From assembly GCF_004336745.1 (NCBI RefSeq), contig NZ_SJXD01000029.1, forward strand, positions 1 through 64,000: a stretch of 64,000 nucleotides of DNA, in the 5' to 3' direction. The notes under the pieces are model-generated. The model was not told the DNA's origin. It made no database searches and saw only the letters and a list, made by a program, of their open reading frames with translations. Shown in pieces: positions 54,158 to 63,202 of the stretch. The position numbers and the translations under genes are program-made. Every line of letters begins with the position of its first letter. Within the stretch, counting starts at the first letter, position 1. This stretch comes from Roseococcus sp. SYP-B2431. GTDB taxonomy: Bacteria; Pseudomonadota; Alphaproteobacteria; Acetobacterales; Acetobacteraceae.

Positions 54158-57100
54158 TCAGCGCGCGCCCATCACGATCCGGATGAGTTCCGGGAGAGAG
54201 CGCGCGCCGAGCTTGGCCATGAGGGTCGCGCGGTGGTTCTCCACCGTCCGCTGGCTCAGGTTCAGGTCTGCCGCGATGATCTTGTTGGGCGCGCCCGCGA
54301 GGATTCGCTCCAGGATTTCCCGCTGGCGCGGGGTCAGGCTCGCCAGCCGGGCGGCTTGTTCCGCCTTCGACGCCTGCTGCTGCTCGCCCTCTGCGACCTG
54401 GGCCGTTGCCTTGCCCAGGCTCCGCACCAGCATGTCGCGCTGGATCGGGCGTTTGATGAAGTCGATGGCGCCGGCCGAGATCGCGGTGACCGCCAGATGG
54501 ATATCGCCCTGATCCGCCAGGGCGATGACCGGGAGGCGGTGCGCCAGCGGGCGGAGGGCGGCCAGCAGGGTTCGGCCGCGCGTCTCGGCCGTGGACCAGT
54601 CCGCCAGCACGCAGCCGCGCCGCTCCGGCGTGTCCGCCTCCAGGAAGCCTTCGACGGTGGCGAATTCCTCCGCCACCCAGCCCTGGCTGCCCAGCCAGTC
54701 CCGCAGCCTGAGCCGGCGTTCCGGATCGTCGTCCAGGAGGAAGATGCGGCCCGGCACCGTCGCCGGCAGCGTGGCCGCCCCGGTGGCGCGCGGCAGCAGC
54801 CGCCGCACCTGTCCCAGCAGCTCCCCGGCATCCGCCGTCCGGGGCGCATGGTCGAAGCCCGCGGCGGCGATGTCCCCGAGCGCCCCGGCGCCGAGCCCGT
54901 CCGTCAGCAGGATGGCCGCCGGCGGAGGCTCCCGCCGGCCGGCCATGCGCCGGGCGAGATCGAGGCCGGTCATCGAGCCGGGCAGATCGTAATCCGTGAT
55001 GATAAGCGCCGGCGGATGTTCCAGGGCGAGGCTCAAAGCATGGGCCGCATCCGTCGAGGTCATCACCGCGTAGCCGTCGCGCTCCAGCAGCAGGCGCAGG
55101 GCCACCGTGAGTTCGACGTCCTCCTCGATGATGAGGACGTGGCTCATGCCGTCGCGAACGGCCCTTGCCACCGCCGACGCGGAACCGTCGGCGGTGGGGA
55201 CGTCCGTCAGGAAGACCGCCTGGCCCGGCGAGCGGGCGTCGATGCGGATGACATGCCCGAGGAACTCGCCGAGGCGCCGCGCGACATCCAGGCCGAGGCG
55301 CATGCCCTCGCTTCCTTCCCCGCGGACTCCGCCGTCATGATGGGCCTCGAACCCGGCGCGGAAGGTGGGCAGCGGAAGCTGCAGGCCCTGGGTCCGGATC
55401 TCGATGCGGAGCCCGGTGCCACGCGGGCGGCAACCGATCAGGATCCGGGTGACGGGCGTATAGCGCAGCAGCACGGAGACCACGTGCCGCAGGGCCCGCC
55501 GCAGGATGCGGGGATCGCTGAAGATCACCCTCCCGCATCCGACGACCCGCCAGCGAATTCCCCGCAGGCGTGCGCTGGCCGCGAAATCCGCGTCGATCCC
55601 GGCGAGGACGGACCCGACCGGAAAGGCCGAGGTGGTGAACTCCAGCGTTCCCATATCGAGCTGAGCGCCGTCCTGCAGGGCGTCGAGGACGCCGGCCATC
55701 TCGCCGATCGCGAAGCCCAGGCGCTTCATGTGCCGGGGAAGGCCGGCCTCGTTCTCCCATTCGACCTGCGCCCGGTAGAAGGCCTCGAAGCTCTGCAGCG
55801 ACTGGCGCAGCTCCTGGCTTGCGGCGGCGAGCAGCCGCGACTTGTCGCGGCTGGCGCGTTCCGCGCCGGCCTTGGCCCGCTCGAGGCTGGCCGTCAGGAG
55901 AACGCGCTCAGTGATGTCGTCCACGCCGAGCAGCGTGCGCCCCGGCGGGACCCGCGACGCGACGAGCCGCAGCGTCCGTGCGCCATGGGCGGGCAGCGAT
56001 ACCTGGATGACGCAATCGTCGATCCGCCTTGCGCGGTCGTCCCGGCTGGTCAGGAAGGTCGAAAGCTCCGGCGCCGCGCGCAGGGCGGCACCGATGAGCA
56101 TGCGAAGCCCGGCCTCGTTGCCATCGCCGCCGAAGATCTCGCGGAACGGATCGTTCACGAAGATCACCTGCAGGTTCGCATCGAGGAGAATCAGGGGCTG
56201 GGGGTGGGCCCGGATCAGGTCGACGGCAATGTCCCGCGTGGCCTCGGCCTCGGCGGCTGCGGCCTTGGCGTCCCGGATGTCCGCATAGGTGATGACGACG
56301 CCGGCCGTCACCTCCCGCTCCAGATAGGGGTGGATCCGCCGCATGAGCCAGGCGCCGCCGGGCCCCTCCAGCTCGCGGCTGGCCGGCTGCCCCGTCCCAA
56401 GCACCAGCCGCGCGTCGTTCAGCAGGTCCGGGTCGGGGACCAGCGGAGCGATGTCGGCCAGCGGCCGCCCGATGTCGCTGGCGATCAGATGGAAGGGAAG
56501 CTGGTCGGACGGCGTGAAGAAGCGGATGCCGAGGCCGGCGTCGAGCAGCAGGCAGGCGGTTCCCGAGGAGGCCATGATGTTCTGCAGGTCGCCGGCCAGC
56601 TCCTGGTTCCGCCACGCGTCCTTCCGCAGTTCCGCGACGGCGCATTCGAGCTTCCGGACCTGGCTCCTCAGCTCGTCCGTGCCGGCGCTCAACTCCTCCT
56701 GGATGGATTGCTCCTCCTCGAGGCGGAGGCTGAACTGCTGCTGCCGGGCGGCGAGCTCGAGGCGTGCGGCGTCGACCTCCCGCTGCAGGGCCCCGTTCTC
56801 CTCCTCGAGGGCCATGAGCCTGTCGTGCTGGGCGCGATCCACCAGGTCTCCGCGGGTGCCCTCGGAGAATCCAGGGCTCAGGAAGCTGACCAGGAGCAAG
56901 CCGGCCCTTTCGTGCTGGACCGGCTGGACCCGCAGGGTGACCATGCCGCCGCCCGTCTCGCCGAGGGCCGCCATGGCGCGGAAGGACGCCGTGTCGCCGG
57001 AGCGCCTGGCTTCGGCCATTGCGTGCGCCAGGCCGCGCCGGAGCCACGGAGCCGAGGCCGCCAGAAGCCGCGACGAGCCCGCTCCCATGTTCAGAAACCG

Positions 57101-58555
57101 GTCCACGGGCCCAAGGGTCGCGAAGATGCGGCCCGATCCGTCGATGAGGACGCTTGGCGGCACGAAGGCGTCGGTGGCGGCCTGGGCGGCGATCTCCAGG
57201 TCCAGGGCGTGCGAGGAGGGGCCGCCCTGCGCCGCGACAGAGTCCAGCGGAGGAGGCTCGGGAGCTTCGGTGGCAGAGCCGTTTCGCCGGAAGAGACCCG
57301 GCGTCGCAGCAATCGTCTCGAAGCCGGCGATCCTCGTCACCTGATCCGTTGGGCCCAGGAGGAGAAGGCCGCCCGGCCTCAGCGCGAAACGGAAGCTGAC
57401 CAGCAACCTCGACCGCTCATCGGCCGGCCGCGAGGAGAGCATGTCGCGGCACAGGACGAGATCCATGCGCGACAGGGGCGGCGCCCAGGAGTTGTACCGG
57501 CCGAAGACAAGGCTCGCGCGAAGCTCCGGCGTGACGCGCCAACCAGTCTCGTCCTGGATGAAGTAACGAGCGAGATACCTGGCCGGAACATCCTGTTCGA
57601 TCCTCCCCGGATAGACCCCCCGTCGCGCTTCCTCGACCGCCCATTCATCCGCGTCCACGGCGAAGACCTTGAGCGCCAGGCCTGCGTCGCTGCGGGCGAG
57701 CGTGTCGGCGGCCAGCATCGCGGCGGTATAGGCCTCCTCCCCGGTGCCGCATCCGAGGACCCATAGACGTATCTGCTCCCCCGCGGCCGCACGATCGGCG
57801 GCGAGAGGAAGCAGAAACCTTTCCTGGAGATCGGAGAGGGCGGCGGCCTCGCGGAAGAACCCCCCGGCATCGCGCCGCGGAAGCTGGTCCGGAGCCTCCT
57901 TGGGCATGGGAAGGAGGTGGTGGGAAGGTTGGTCGGGAGCAGCCCAAGGCAGGCCCGCCCCGACCTTCGGCAACGCCAGGCGCGTCGCCGCTTGTGGGGG
58001 AGGCGGGTGGACGATCGGCATGGCTCGCTTGTCCAATGCCCGCGCGAGCCCTTCGGCGGCGAAGCTGGCCATGATCGGCCGGCCCGATACGACCCTGCCT
58101 CCCGCCTCGCGCACGGCGCGGGCACCTGGCCCGTCCTCGGAGCCGATCCGCGCGAAGGTCAGGGCGCGCGGACCTTCGCTTTTCGCCAGCGCCCGCAGGA
58201 ACCTGTCATAGGGGTCGTCATCGGTCTGCGGGGGGCCGGCCGCGATGCGGAGCACGCCGTCTTCGATGTCGAGCTGCCCGCAGGCGGGTGCGAGGTGAAT
58301 CCTGTCGGCCAGGATCCGCATGCCGTCCTGGGCCATGACGATCGGCAGGGGAGGATGCGGGACGAGCAGGGCGGCCGGATCGGGCTCGACTGCTGTCCCG
58401 GAAGTGGGGAAGAGGACGAAGCCGGTCCGCGGGTAGTCCGCAAGCAGCTCGATGGCCTCCTCGAGATCGGCGGCGCGAATGCCGGCAATGAACACGGCCG
58501 GCTCGACATCGGCGGTGAGCGCAGGATGGTTTGGCGATCCCTCAACCGCCGCCAT
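54158..58555 (-). CDS. giant CheB-CheR-PAS-kinase-REC-REC-LuxR hybrid with degenerate esterase and kinase
   Basis: 1465 residues. Residues ~15-170 resemble a CheB methylesterase, but the GxSxG serine and the following His motif are absent (AVFIAGIRAAD, FVLFPTSG). Residues ~215-440 are a CheR methyltransferase with the SAM loop LGCGTGEEAYT and LCRDMLSSRP. A coiled coil (~590-680) and PAS region follow. A kinase-like part has the H-box LLAAASQELRQSLQ with Gln914 where the His should be, and no clear N-box Asn. Two receivers follow (Asp1188 in ITDYDLPG; Asp1319 in LADWST), then a LuxR helix-turn-helix (last 61 residues, LTPRQREILERILAG). It probably binds DNA under control of another kinase. The promoter would lie in the AT-rich gap at 58556-58813. 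Confidence 0.85.
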   Translation of the reverse strand: MAAVEGSPNHPALTADVEPAVFIAGIRAADLEEAIELLADYPRTGFVLFPTSGTAVEPDPAALLVPHPPLPIVMAQDGMRILADRIHLAPACGQLDIEDGVLRIAAGPPQTDDDPYDRFLRALAKSEGPRALTFARIGSEDGPGARAVREAGGRVVSGRPIMASFAAEGLARALDKRAMPIVHPPPPQAATRLALPKVGAGLPWAAPDQPSHHLLPMPKEAPDQLPRRDAGGFFREAAALSDLQERFLLPLAADRAAAGEQIRLWVLGCGTGEEAYTAAMLAADTLARSDAGLALKVFAVDADEWAVEEARRGVYPGRIEQDVPARYLARYFIQDETGWRVTPELRASLVFGRYNSWAPPLSRMDLVLCRDMLSSRPADERSRLLVSFRFALRPGGLLLLGPTDQVTRIAGFETIAATPGLFRRNGSATEAPEPPPLDSVAAQGGPSSHALDLEIAAQAATDAFVPPSVLIDGSGRIFATLGPVDRFLNMGAGSSRLLAASAPWLRRGLAHAMAEARRSGDTASFRAMAALGETGGGMVTLRVQPVQHERAGLLLVSFLSPGFSEGTRGDLVDRAQHDRLMALEEENGALQREVDAARLELAARQQQFSLRLEEEQSIQEELSAGTDELRSQVRKLECAVAELRKDAWRNQELAGDLQNIMASSGTACLLLDAGLGIRFFTPSDQLPFHLIASDIGRPLADIAPLVPDPDLLNDARLVLGTGQPASRELEGPGGAWLMRRIHPYLEREVTAGVVITYADIRDAKAAAAEAEATRDIAVDLIRAHPQPLILLDANLQVIFVNDPFREIFGGDGNEAGLRMLIGAALRAAPELSTFLTSRDDRARRIDDCVIQVSLPAHGARTLRLVASRVPPGRTLLGVDDITERVLLTASLERAKAGAERASRDKSRLLAAASQELRQSLQSFEAFYRAQVEWENEAGLPRHMKRLGFAIGEMAGVLDALQDGAQLDMGTLEFTTSAFPVGSVLAGIDADFAASARLRGIRWRVVGCGRVIFSDPRILRRALRHVVSVLLRYTPVTRILIGCRPRGTGLRIEIRTQGLQLPLPTFRAGFEAHHDGGVRGEGSEGMRLGLDVARRLGEFLGHVIRIDARSPGQAVFLTDVPTADGSASAVARAVRDGMSHVLIIEEDVELTVALRLLLERDGYAVMTSTDAAHALSLALEHPPALIITDYDLPGSMTGLDLARRMAGRREPPPAAILLTDGLGAGALGDIAAAGFDHAPRTADAGELLGQVRRLLPRATGAATLPATVPGRIFLLDDDPERRLRLRDWLGSQGWVAEEFATVEGFLEADTPERRGCVLADWSTAETRGRTLLAALRPLAHRLPVIALADQGDIHLAVTAISAGAIDFIKRPIQRDMLVRSLGKATAQVAEGEQQQASKAEQAARLASLTPRQREILERILAGAPNKIIAADLNLSQRTVENHRATLMAKLGARSLPELIRIVMGAR

Positions 58556-58813
58556 GCGTTCGGTTCGTCATAAGTCAAACCTGGGATCGTTACAGCTCAT
58601 CGAGGCACTCTACCCAAGGTAGCGAAGCGAGACAAGAAAAAGACATCCCTACCTAAGTAAGCTAATTTTTGATATAAATTCATTTTTGGGGCAGGCGCAG
58701 CAGGAGCGCTGACCGCCAAAAGACGACGAATCCATCCAGCGGTTGTAGCGCCCGACTCCTCGCACGAAGCACCGACGCGCGGGACGTACCGCGCATCGGC
58801 GTGCGTCATGGAG
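58556..58813. other. intergenic region with an AT-rich core
   Basis: 258 bp between two leftward genes. An AT-rich core at about 58650-58690 (TAATTTTTGATATAAATTCA on the plus strand) probably holds the promoter of the giant hybrid gene. A short ORF covers part of it but is not convincing. No terminator-like hairpin with a T-run was seen after the HlyD gene. Confidence 0.45.
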
Positions 58814-60160
58814 CTACTGCTCATGAAAGGCCCGGGCGAGGCTGTCGCGGATCGGCTGGGTCAAGTATCGCCAGAAGCTGCGGTTCCCGATCTGGATATG
58901 CCCCTCGACCGGCATGCCTGGGACGAGGGTAACACCCGGCAGCGCCGCGAGTTGCTGCTCGTCGATCCGCAGCTGGGCCCTGAAGTAGCTGGCCCGGCTC
59001 TGCGGATCCGTCGTGACGTCGGCTGCCACGAAGGTCACATGCCCGTGCAGCACCGGGATGAGGCGCTGCCGGAAGGCCGGCAGGCGCATCTCGGCCGGCA
59101 GGCCGACATGGACGACGTCGATGTCGTGGGGCTGGACGTTCACCTCGGCGACCAGGCGGTCCTCCGCGGGCACGAGGTCCATGGCCGGATCGCCGGCGCG
59201 CAGCACCGCGCCGGTGGTGAACTGGCGCAGGTTCACGATGGTGCCCGCCTCCGGCGCCACGATCTCCCGGCGGGCGGAGACGTCGGCCGCCGCGCGCATG
59301 CGCTCCTCCGTCTCGGCCAGCCGCGCGGCGACGTCGCGGGCCTCCGTGCCGATCTCCTGCCGGCGCTGGTCCCTGGTCTGGACGATGCCGCCCCGCGCCT
59401 CCTCGATGGCGCCCTCCGCCCGCCTGACCTGGCCGGAAAGATCCTGCTGCTGCCCTTCGAGCGCGGCCAGGCCGCGCTGCAGGGCCAGGAGCTCCGGCAC
59501 GCGCGCCAATCCCTGGCGCACGAGGCCGCTGCGCATGGTTTCCTCCTGCCGCATCAGTTCGAGCTGGCGGCGCGTCGCCTCGATCTGGCCTTCCGCGCCG
59601 GAGATCGCCGCCTGCTGCTGGGCCACCCGCGATTCCAGCACCATGAGCTGGCTTGCGAGACTGGCCGTCCGCGCCTCGAAGAGCGCGCGCTGGCCGGCCA
59701 TCGCCTCCCTGGCGCGGAGGTTCTCCGACACGAGGAGATCCGCGGGAAAGGCGATGGAGGGGGCACCCTCGGCCTCCGCCTCCAGCCGCGCCGCCTGGGC
59801 CTGAAGGCCGAAGCGCTGCGCCCGGAGCGCCTCCAGCGTCGCGCCCGACTGCACGTCGTCCAGCCGCATGACGACCGCCCCGGCCTCGACCCGGCTTCCG
59901 TCGCGCACCAGGATCTCCCGGACGATGCCGCCCTCGAGGTGCGACAGCGTGCGCCGCGTGCCCTCAACCTTGATGACCCCCGGCGCGATGGCCGCCTCGG
60001 CAAGGGGGGCGAGCATGGCCCAGGCCATGAAGCCGCCGAACAGGCCGACCGTCACGAAAAGCCCCGCGCCGACGAGCCAGCCGGTGCGCGGCCGCTCGGC
60101 GGCGAGAGGATCGAATTCGAGCCCGATGGGGCGGCGCATGATCTCCTGCCGGGCGCTCAT
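58814..60160 (-). CDS. type I secretion periplasmic adaptor (HlyD/PrtE family)
   Basis: 448 residues. One membrane helix (VGAGLFVTVGLFGGFMAWAMLA) is followed by the biotinyl/lipoyl-like half motif (PGVIKVEGTRRTLSHLEGGIVREILVRDGSRVEAG), a long coiled coil, and the closing beta domain (VEGHIQIGNRSFWRYLTQPI). It links an inner-membrane ABC exporter to a TolC-like channel, which is not in this window. The start overlaps the ABC gene stop (ATGA). The lyase-like protein at 50369, which lacks a signal peptide, is a candidate substrate. Confidence 0.93.
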   Translation of the reverse strand: MSARQEIMRRPIGLEFDPLAAERPRTGWLVGAGLFVTVGLFGGFMAWAMLAPLAEAAIAPGVIKVEGTRRTLSHLEGGIVREILVRDGSRVEAGAVVMRLDDVQSGATLEALRAQRFGLQAQAARLEAEAEGAPSIAFPADLLVSENLRAREAMAGQRALFEARTASLASQLMVLESRVAQQQAAISGAEGQIEATRRQLELMRQEETMRSGLVRQGLARVPELLALQRGLAALEGQQQDLSGQVRRAEGAIEEARGGIVQTRDQRRQEIGTEARDVAARLAETEERMRAAADVSARREIVAPEAGTIVNLRQFTTGAVLRAGDPAMDLVPAEDRLVAEVNVQPHDIDVVHVGLPAEMRLPAFRQRLIPVLHGHVTFVAADVTTDPQSRASYFRAQLRIDEQQLAALPGVTLVPGMPVEGHIQIGNRSFWRYLTQPIRDSLARAFHEQ

Positions 60161-61884
60161 CGCACGTCCTCCGCCGCGGCGACGAACCGGGTCGGGGGCG
60201 AGGACGCCCTGAGCCGCCGCGTCACCTCCTCCCGCGGGCCGAAGGCGGCGACGGCGCCATCCTTCAGCAGCAGGACCTTGTCGGCCGCCTGCACCAGGGC
60301 AGGACGATGCGACACCAGGACGGTGGTGACGCGCCGTTCCTTCAGCTCGGCCAGCGCGCGGGCCAGCGCCTGCTCGCCCTCGCTGTCGAGGCTGGCGCTC
60401 GGCTCGTCCAGCACGATCAGGCGCGGCTCACCGAAGAAGGCGCGGGCGAGGCCGATGAGCTGCCGCTGGCCGCCGGACAGCTGCGCGCCGGCCTCGCCAA
60501 TCTGCGTGTCGTAGCCGTCGGGCAGGCGGAGGATCATCTCGTGGCAGCCGGCGAGCTTGGCGGCCTCGAAGACCTCCTCCGGCGCGGCCTCGCCCATGCG
60601 GGCGATGTTGCGGAAGACCGTGCCCTCGAAGAGCTCCACATCCTGCGGCAGATAGCCGGCATGGCGGCCGAAATCCTCGCGCTGCCAGAGGAAGACGTCC
60701 GCCCCGTCGAGGCGGACGTGCCCGGCGGAGGGCGGCGCCACGCCCATGAGAAGCCGCAGCAGCGTGGTCTTCCCCGCGCCCGAGGGGCCGATGATGGCGA
60801 GGGATTCGCCAGGGGCGAGCGCGAAGGCCACGGCCTTGATCGCCGGCCCGCTGCCGCCCGGGAAGACGTAGGACAGCCGCTCGACCGAGAGGAACCCGGC
60901 GGGCTCGGGCAGGCGCATGCCGGGCGGGCGGAGCCGGGGCAGGTCGAAGAACGCCTGCAGCCGGCGGAAGGCCTGCCGCGCGGCCACCAGCTGCTTCCAG
61001 GAGCCGACGAGCTGCTCGACCGGGGCGAGGGCGCGCCCCATCACGATGGAGGCGGCGATGGAGGCGCCGGCGGTCATCTGCTGCTGCAGCACGAGCCAGG
61101 CGCCGAGGCCCAGGATGGCGAGCTGCACGGCGAGGCGCAAGAAGCGCGTCAGGCCCAGGATCCAGCCGGCGCGGCTGGCGGCGCGGGCCTGCGGCGGCAG
61201 CATGCGGGCCACCTCCTCGCGCCAGCGGGTGAGCACGGCGGGCAGCATGCCCATGCTGTCGATCACCTCGGCGTTCCGGCCGATCGCCTCGGCGCGGCGA
61301 TGGCCCGCCTGCGCGGCGGTATTGGCCTCGCGGAGCAGCCGCGTGGTGACGGCCTCGCTCACCAGGGCCAGCCCGAGCAGCAGGAGCGTGCCGCCGAGCG
61401 CCACGGCGCCGAGAAGCGGGTGCAGCAGGAAGATGACGAAGAGGTAGACCGGCGCCCAGGGCAGGTCGTAGATCGCGAGCATGCCCGGCGAGCCGAGATA
61501 GCCGCGGAAGGTGGCAAGGTCGCGCAGGGCCTCCATGCGGTAAGGCCAGCCGCGCAGCCGCGATTCCAGCGCCCGCGCGAAGCCTTCAGGCGCTACGCGA
61601 TGATCCAGCCAGCCGGCGATGCGCTGCATCACGGCGCCCCGGATCGCGTCCAGCACGGCGAAGACGGCCAGCGCCAGGACCGCGATGGCCGTGAGATAGA
61701 TCAGCGTGTCGGTGCTTCGGGTGGTCAGCACCCGGTCGAAGACCTGCATCATGTAGAGCGAGATCGTCAGCTGGAGGAGGTTCGCGACGCCGGAGAAGGC
61801 GCCGAGGATCCAGAACGTTCCGCGGCAGGAAGAGAGCGCGCGGACAAGGGAGTTGTCGTTGGTCTTCGTATTGGGATGTCGCAT
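60157..61884 (-). CDS. type I secretion system permease/ATPase (PrtD family)
   Basis: 575 residues. Six membrane helices occupy the first ~310 residues without a C39 peptidase or peptidase-like domain, so the substrate is not leader-cleaved. The ABC domain has Walker A (IIGPSGAGKTTLLRLLMG), signature LSGGQRQLIGLARAF and Walker B LIVLDEPSASLD. Together with the HlyD-type adaptor it exports an unfolded protein by its C-terminal signal. It is probably the first gene of a two-gene unit; no RTX protein is nearby. Confidence 0.94.
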   Translation of the reverse strand: MRHPNTKTNDNSLVRALSSCRGTFWILGAFSGVANLLQLTISLYMMQVFDRVLTTRSTDTLIYLTAIAVLALAVFAVLDAIRGAVMQRIAGWLDHRVAPEGFARALESRLRGWPYRMEALRDLATFRGYLGSPGMLAIYDLPWAPVYLFVIFLLHPLLGAVALGGTLLLLGLALVSEAVTTRLLREANTAAQAGHRRAEAIGRNAEVIDSMGMLPAVLTRWREEVARMLPPQARAASRAGWILGLTRFLRLAVQLAILGLGAWLVLQQQMTAGASIAASIVMGRALAPVEQLVGSWKQLVAARQAFRRLQAFFDLPRLRPPGMRLPEPAGFLSVERLSYVFPGGSGPAIKAVAFALAPGESLAIIGPSGAGKTTLLRLLMGVAPPSAGHVRLDGADVFLWQREDFGRHAGYLPQDVELFEGTVFRNIARMGEAAPEEVFEAAKLAGCHEMILRLPDGYDTQIGEAGAQLSGGQRQLIGLARAFFGEPRLIVLDEPSASLDSEGEQALARALAELKERRVTTVLVSHRPALVQAADKVLLLKDGAVAAFGPREEVTRRLRASSPPTRFVAAAEDVR

Positions 61885-62220
61885 GTCGTGTTTGCGCAGC
61901 GCGGGTATTCCCGTCGCGTCGCTTCTCTCCGGTCAATGGCGGTTCGGATTCGCTTGGATCGACGCAGAGGAAAGGACGAGCCACCGAGAGCCCGCCGCGA
62001 CATCCTGATCTGCGCCGCCCGGGCGATCTCCGTGCTTCCGCGGCTCATCTAGGGAAGCGCGAGGGATCGCGCCTGCTCGAGGGGAGGGATGTCCGGCCTG
62101 AGGCCCAGGGATGCAAGTCTTATGCGGAGGGAGTCTGGCAAACTTTACACCTTCCCGGGCAGCCAGGTCCGGGAGGAGGAGGGGCCAGCATGCGCCGGCC
62201 CCTCCGATCGCCGGTCCAGA
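61885..62220. other. intergenic region upstream of the type I secretion genes
   Basis: 336 bp without a supported gene. It should contain the promoter of the ABC exporter gene and the end of the PEP-CTERM 2 transcript. A 9-bp inverted repeat, GGAGGGGCC / GGCCCCTCC (62178-62186 and 62197-62205), lies just after the PEP-CTERM stop and may act as a terminator, although no T-run follows on the minus strand. I see no sigma-54 site here. Confidence 0.5.
62178..62205 (-). terminator. weak hairpin after PEP-CTERM gene 2
   Basis: A 9-bp GC-rich stem with a 10-nt loop lies about 15 bp past the stop codon. The minus-strand flank after the stem is TCCTCC, not T-rich, so termination strength is doubtful; it may just protect the 3' end. 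Confidence 0.4.
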
Positions 62221-62964
62221 TCAGTTCTGGCGGCGCCGCCGCGCGGCGGCGAAGCCCAGCAGGCCGGCGCCGAGAAGCGCGAAGGTCGCGGGCTCCGGAA
62301 CCGGGGTCGGGGCGGTGATGCGGCCATAGAGGCCGATCGAGTTGGAGCCGCCCTCGTTGCTGTTGAAGAAGCTGTTGATGGTGTTGCCGCCGTTGCTGGA
62401 GAAGCCGAGCAGCTCGATCGTGTAGGGCACGCCGCCAATCATGAAGGCGGAGGAGGTGGTCAGGTTGGCGAAGGTGATGCGGTCGGCGCAGGGCGAGCCG
62501 CCGGGATAGGCGCAGGGCGTCTGGTTGGGCGTCTCGTCGATCAGGAACTGGTAGCTGAACATCTGCGTCGTCGGGACCGCGCCCGCGATCGTCGTGGACA
62601 GGTTCAGGCGCGCCGAGCTGGCCGCCGTGCCGCCGTTGATCGGCTCGTTGTAGTGGATCAGCGTGCCGAGCTGGAAGACGGTGTCCGTCTGCACGACCGC
62701 GGCGGGCGGGTTGGACGGGTTGAACCCGAGGCCGCTCTGGTCGCCGAAGAAGCTGGCGGGCTGGCCCCAGAAGACCTGCGTGACGGTGTTGTTGCCGCTG
62801 CCGGAGGTGTCGAAGTCGATGTTGGTGCCGCCGACCACGTTGGACCAGGACGGAGCGGTCGCGGTGATGGTGACGGGCGCGGCCGAAGCGGCGCCCGGGC
62901 CGAAGATCGCTGCCAGCGACAGCGCGGCGGCCGACGCCACGCCGAGGACATTCATATTGAACAT
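62221..62964 (-). CDS. PEP-CTERM sorting-signal protein 2 (choice-of-anchor/THxN-like)
   Basis: 247 residues from the ATG at 62964, which has GGAG 8 bp upstream. A signal peptide (NVLGVASAAALSLAAIFGPGAASA) is followed by a beta-rich domain. This contains FQLGTLIHYNEPINGG, resembling the LGTLTHxNNPI motif of PEP-CTERM THxN/choice-of-anchor domains with Ile replacing Thr, and two Cys (TPCAYPGG, SPCADR) that could pair. The end is a standard signal: VPEPATFALLGAGLLGF and a basic tail AARRRRQN. XrtA is the likely processing enzyme. A sigma-54 promoter lies at 63026-63041. Confidence 0.9.
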   Translation of the reverse strand: MFNMNVLGVASAAALSLAAIFGPGAASAAPVTITATAPSWSNVVGGTNIDFDTSGSGNNTVTQVFWGQPASFFGDQSGLGFNPSNPPAAVVQTDTVFQLGTLIHYNEPINGGTAASSARLNLSTTIAGAVPTTQMFSYQFLIDETPNQTPCAYPGGSPCADRITFANLTTSSAFMIGGVPYTIELLGFSSNGGNTINSFFNSNEGGSNSIGLYGRITAPTPVPEPATFALLGAGLLGFAAARRRRQN

Positions 62965-63025
62965 GATGGGTTCTCCATTGTTGTTGCCGCGGACGGACCC
63001 TTTGAGGGGCGGCGACAACATGGAA

Positions 63026-63041
63026 AGCAGGTTCCGTGCCA
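63026..63041 (-). promoter_or_regulatory. sigma-54 (-24/-12) promoter for PEP-CTERM gene 2
   Basis: The minus strand reads TGGCACGGAACCTGCT: perfect -24 element TGGCAC, correct spacing, and a -12 element with the essential GC and one mismatch (C for T). It lies 62 bp before the start codon, almost the same distance as in PEP-CTERM gene 1. The AT-rich stretch upstream (about 63045-63075) may bind an activator or IHF. Confidence 0.8.
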
Positions 63042-63202
63042 GTCGATAAAACTGTTCTATATCAATCTGATATAATGCATTCGGAGAGGGGCGAGTTCCC
63101 CCTTGTAAATGCCGCCGACTCGGCACCGCCGGCCATCGGGATCCAGTTCGGGGGGGCGGCAGGGAATGCGGACGGGATTACCGGCTCCGGCCGGACGAGG
63201 CG

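Noticed and set aside
54233-57766. A 1177-codon open frame on the plus strand
   Set aside because: It is the antisense shadow of the giant hybrid regulator, rich in Gln/Arg/Gly with no recognisable fold.
58597-58824. A short minus-strand ORF ending FFLSRFATLGRVPR
   Set aside because: The only protein-like part is about 28 AT-rich codons without a ribosome-binding site; it more probably covers the promoter of the hybrid regulator gene.
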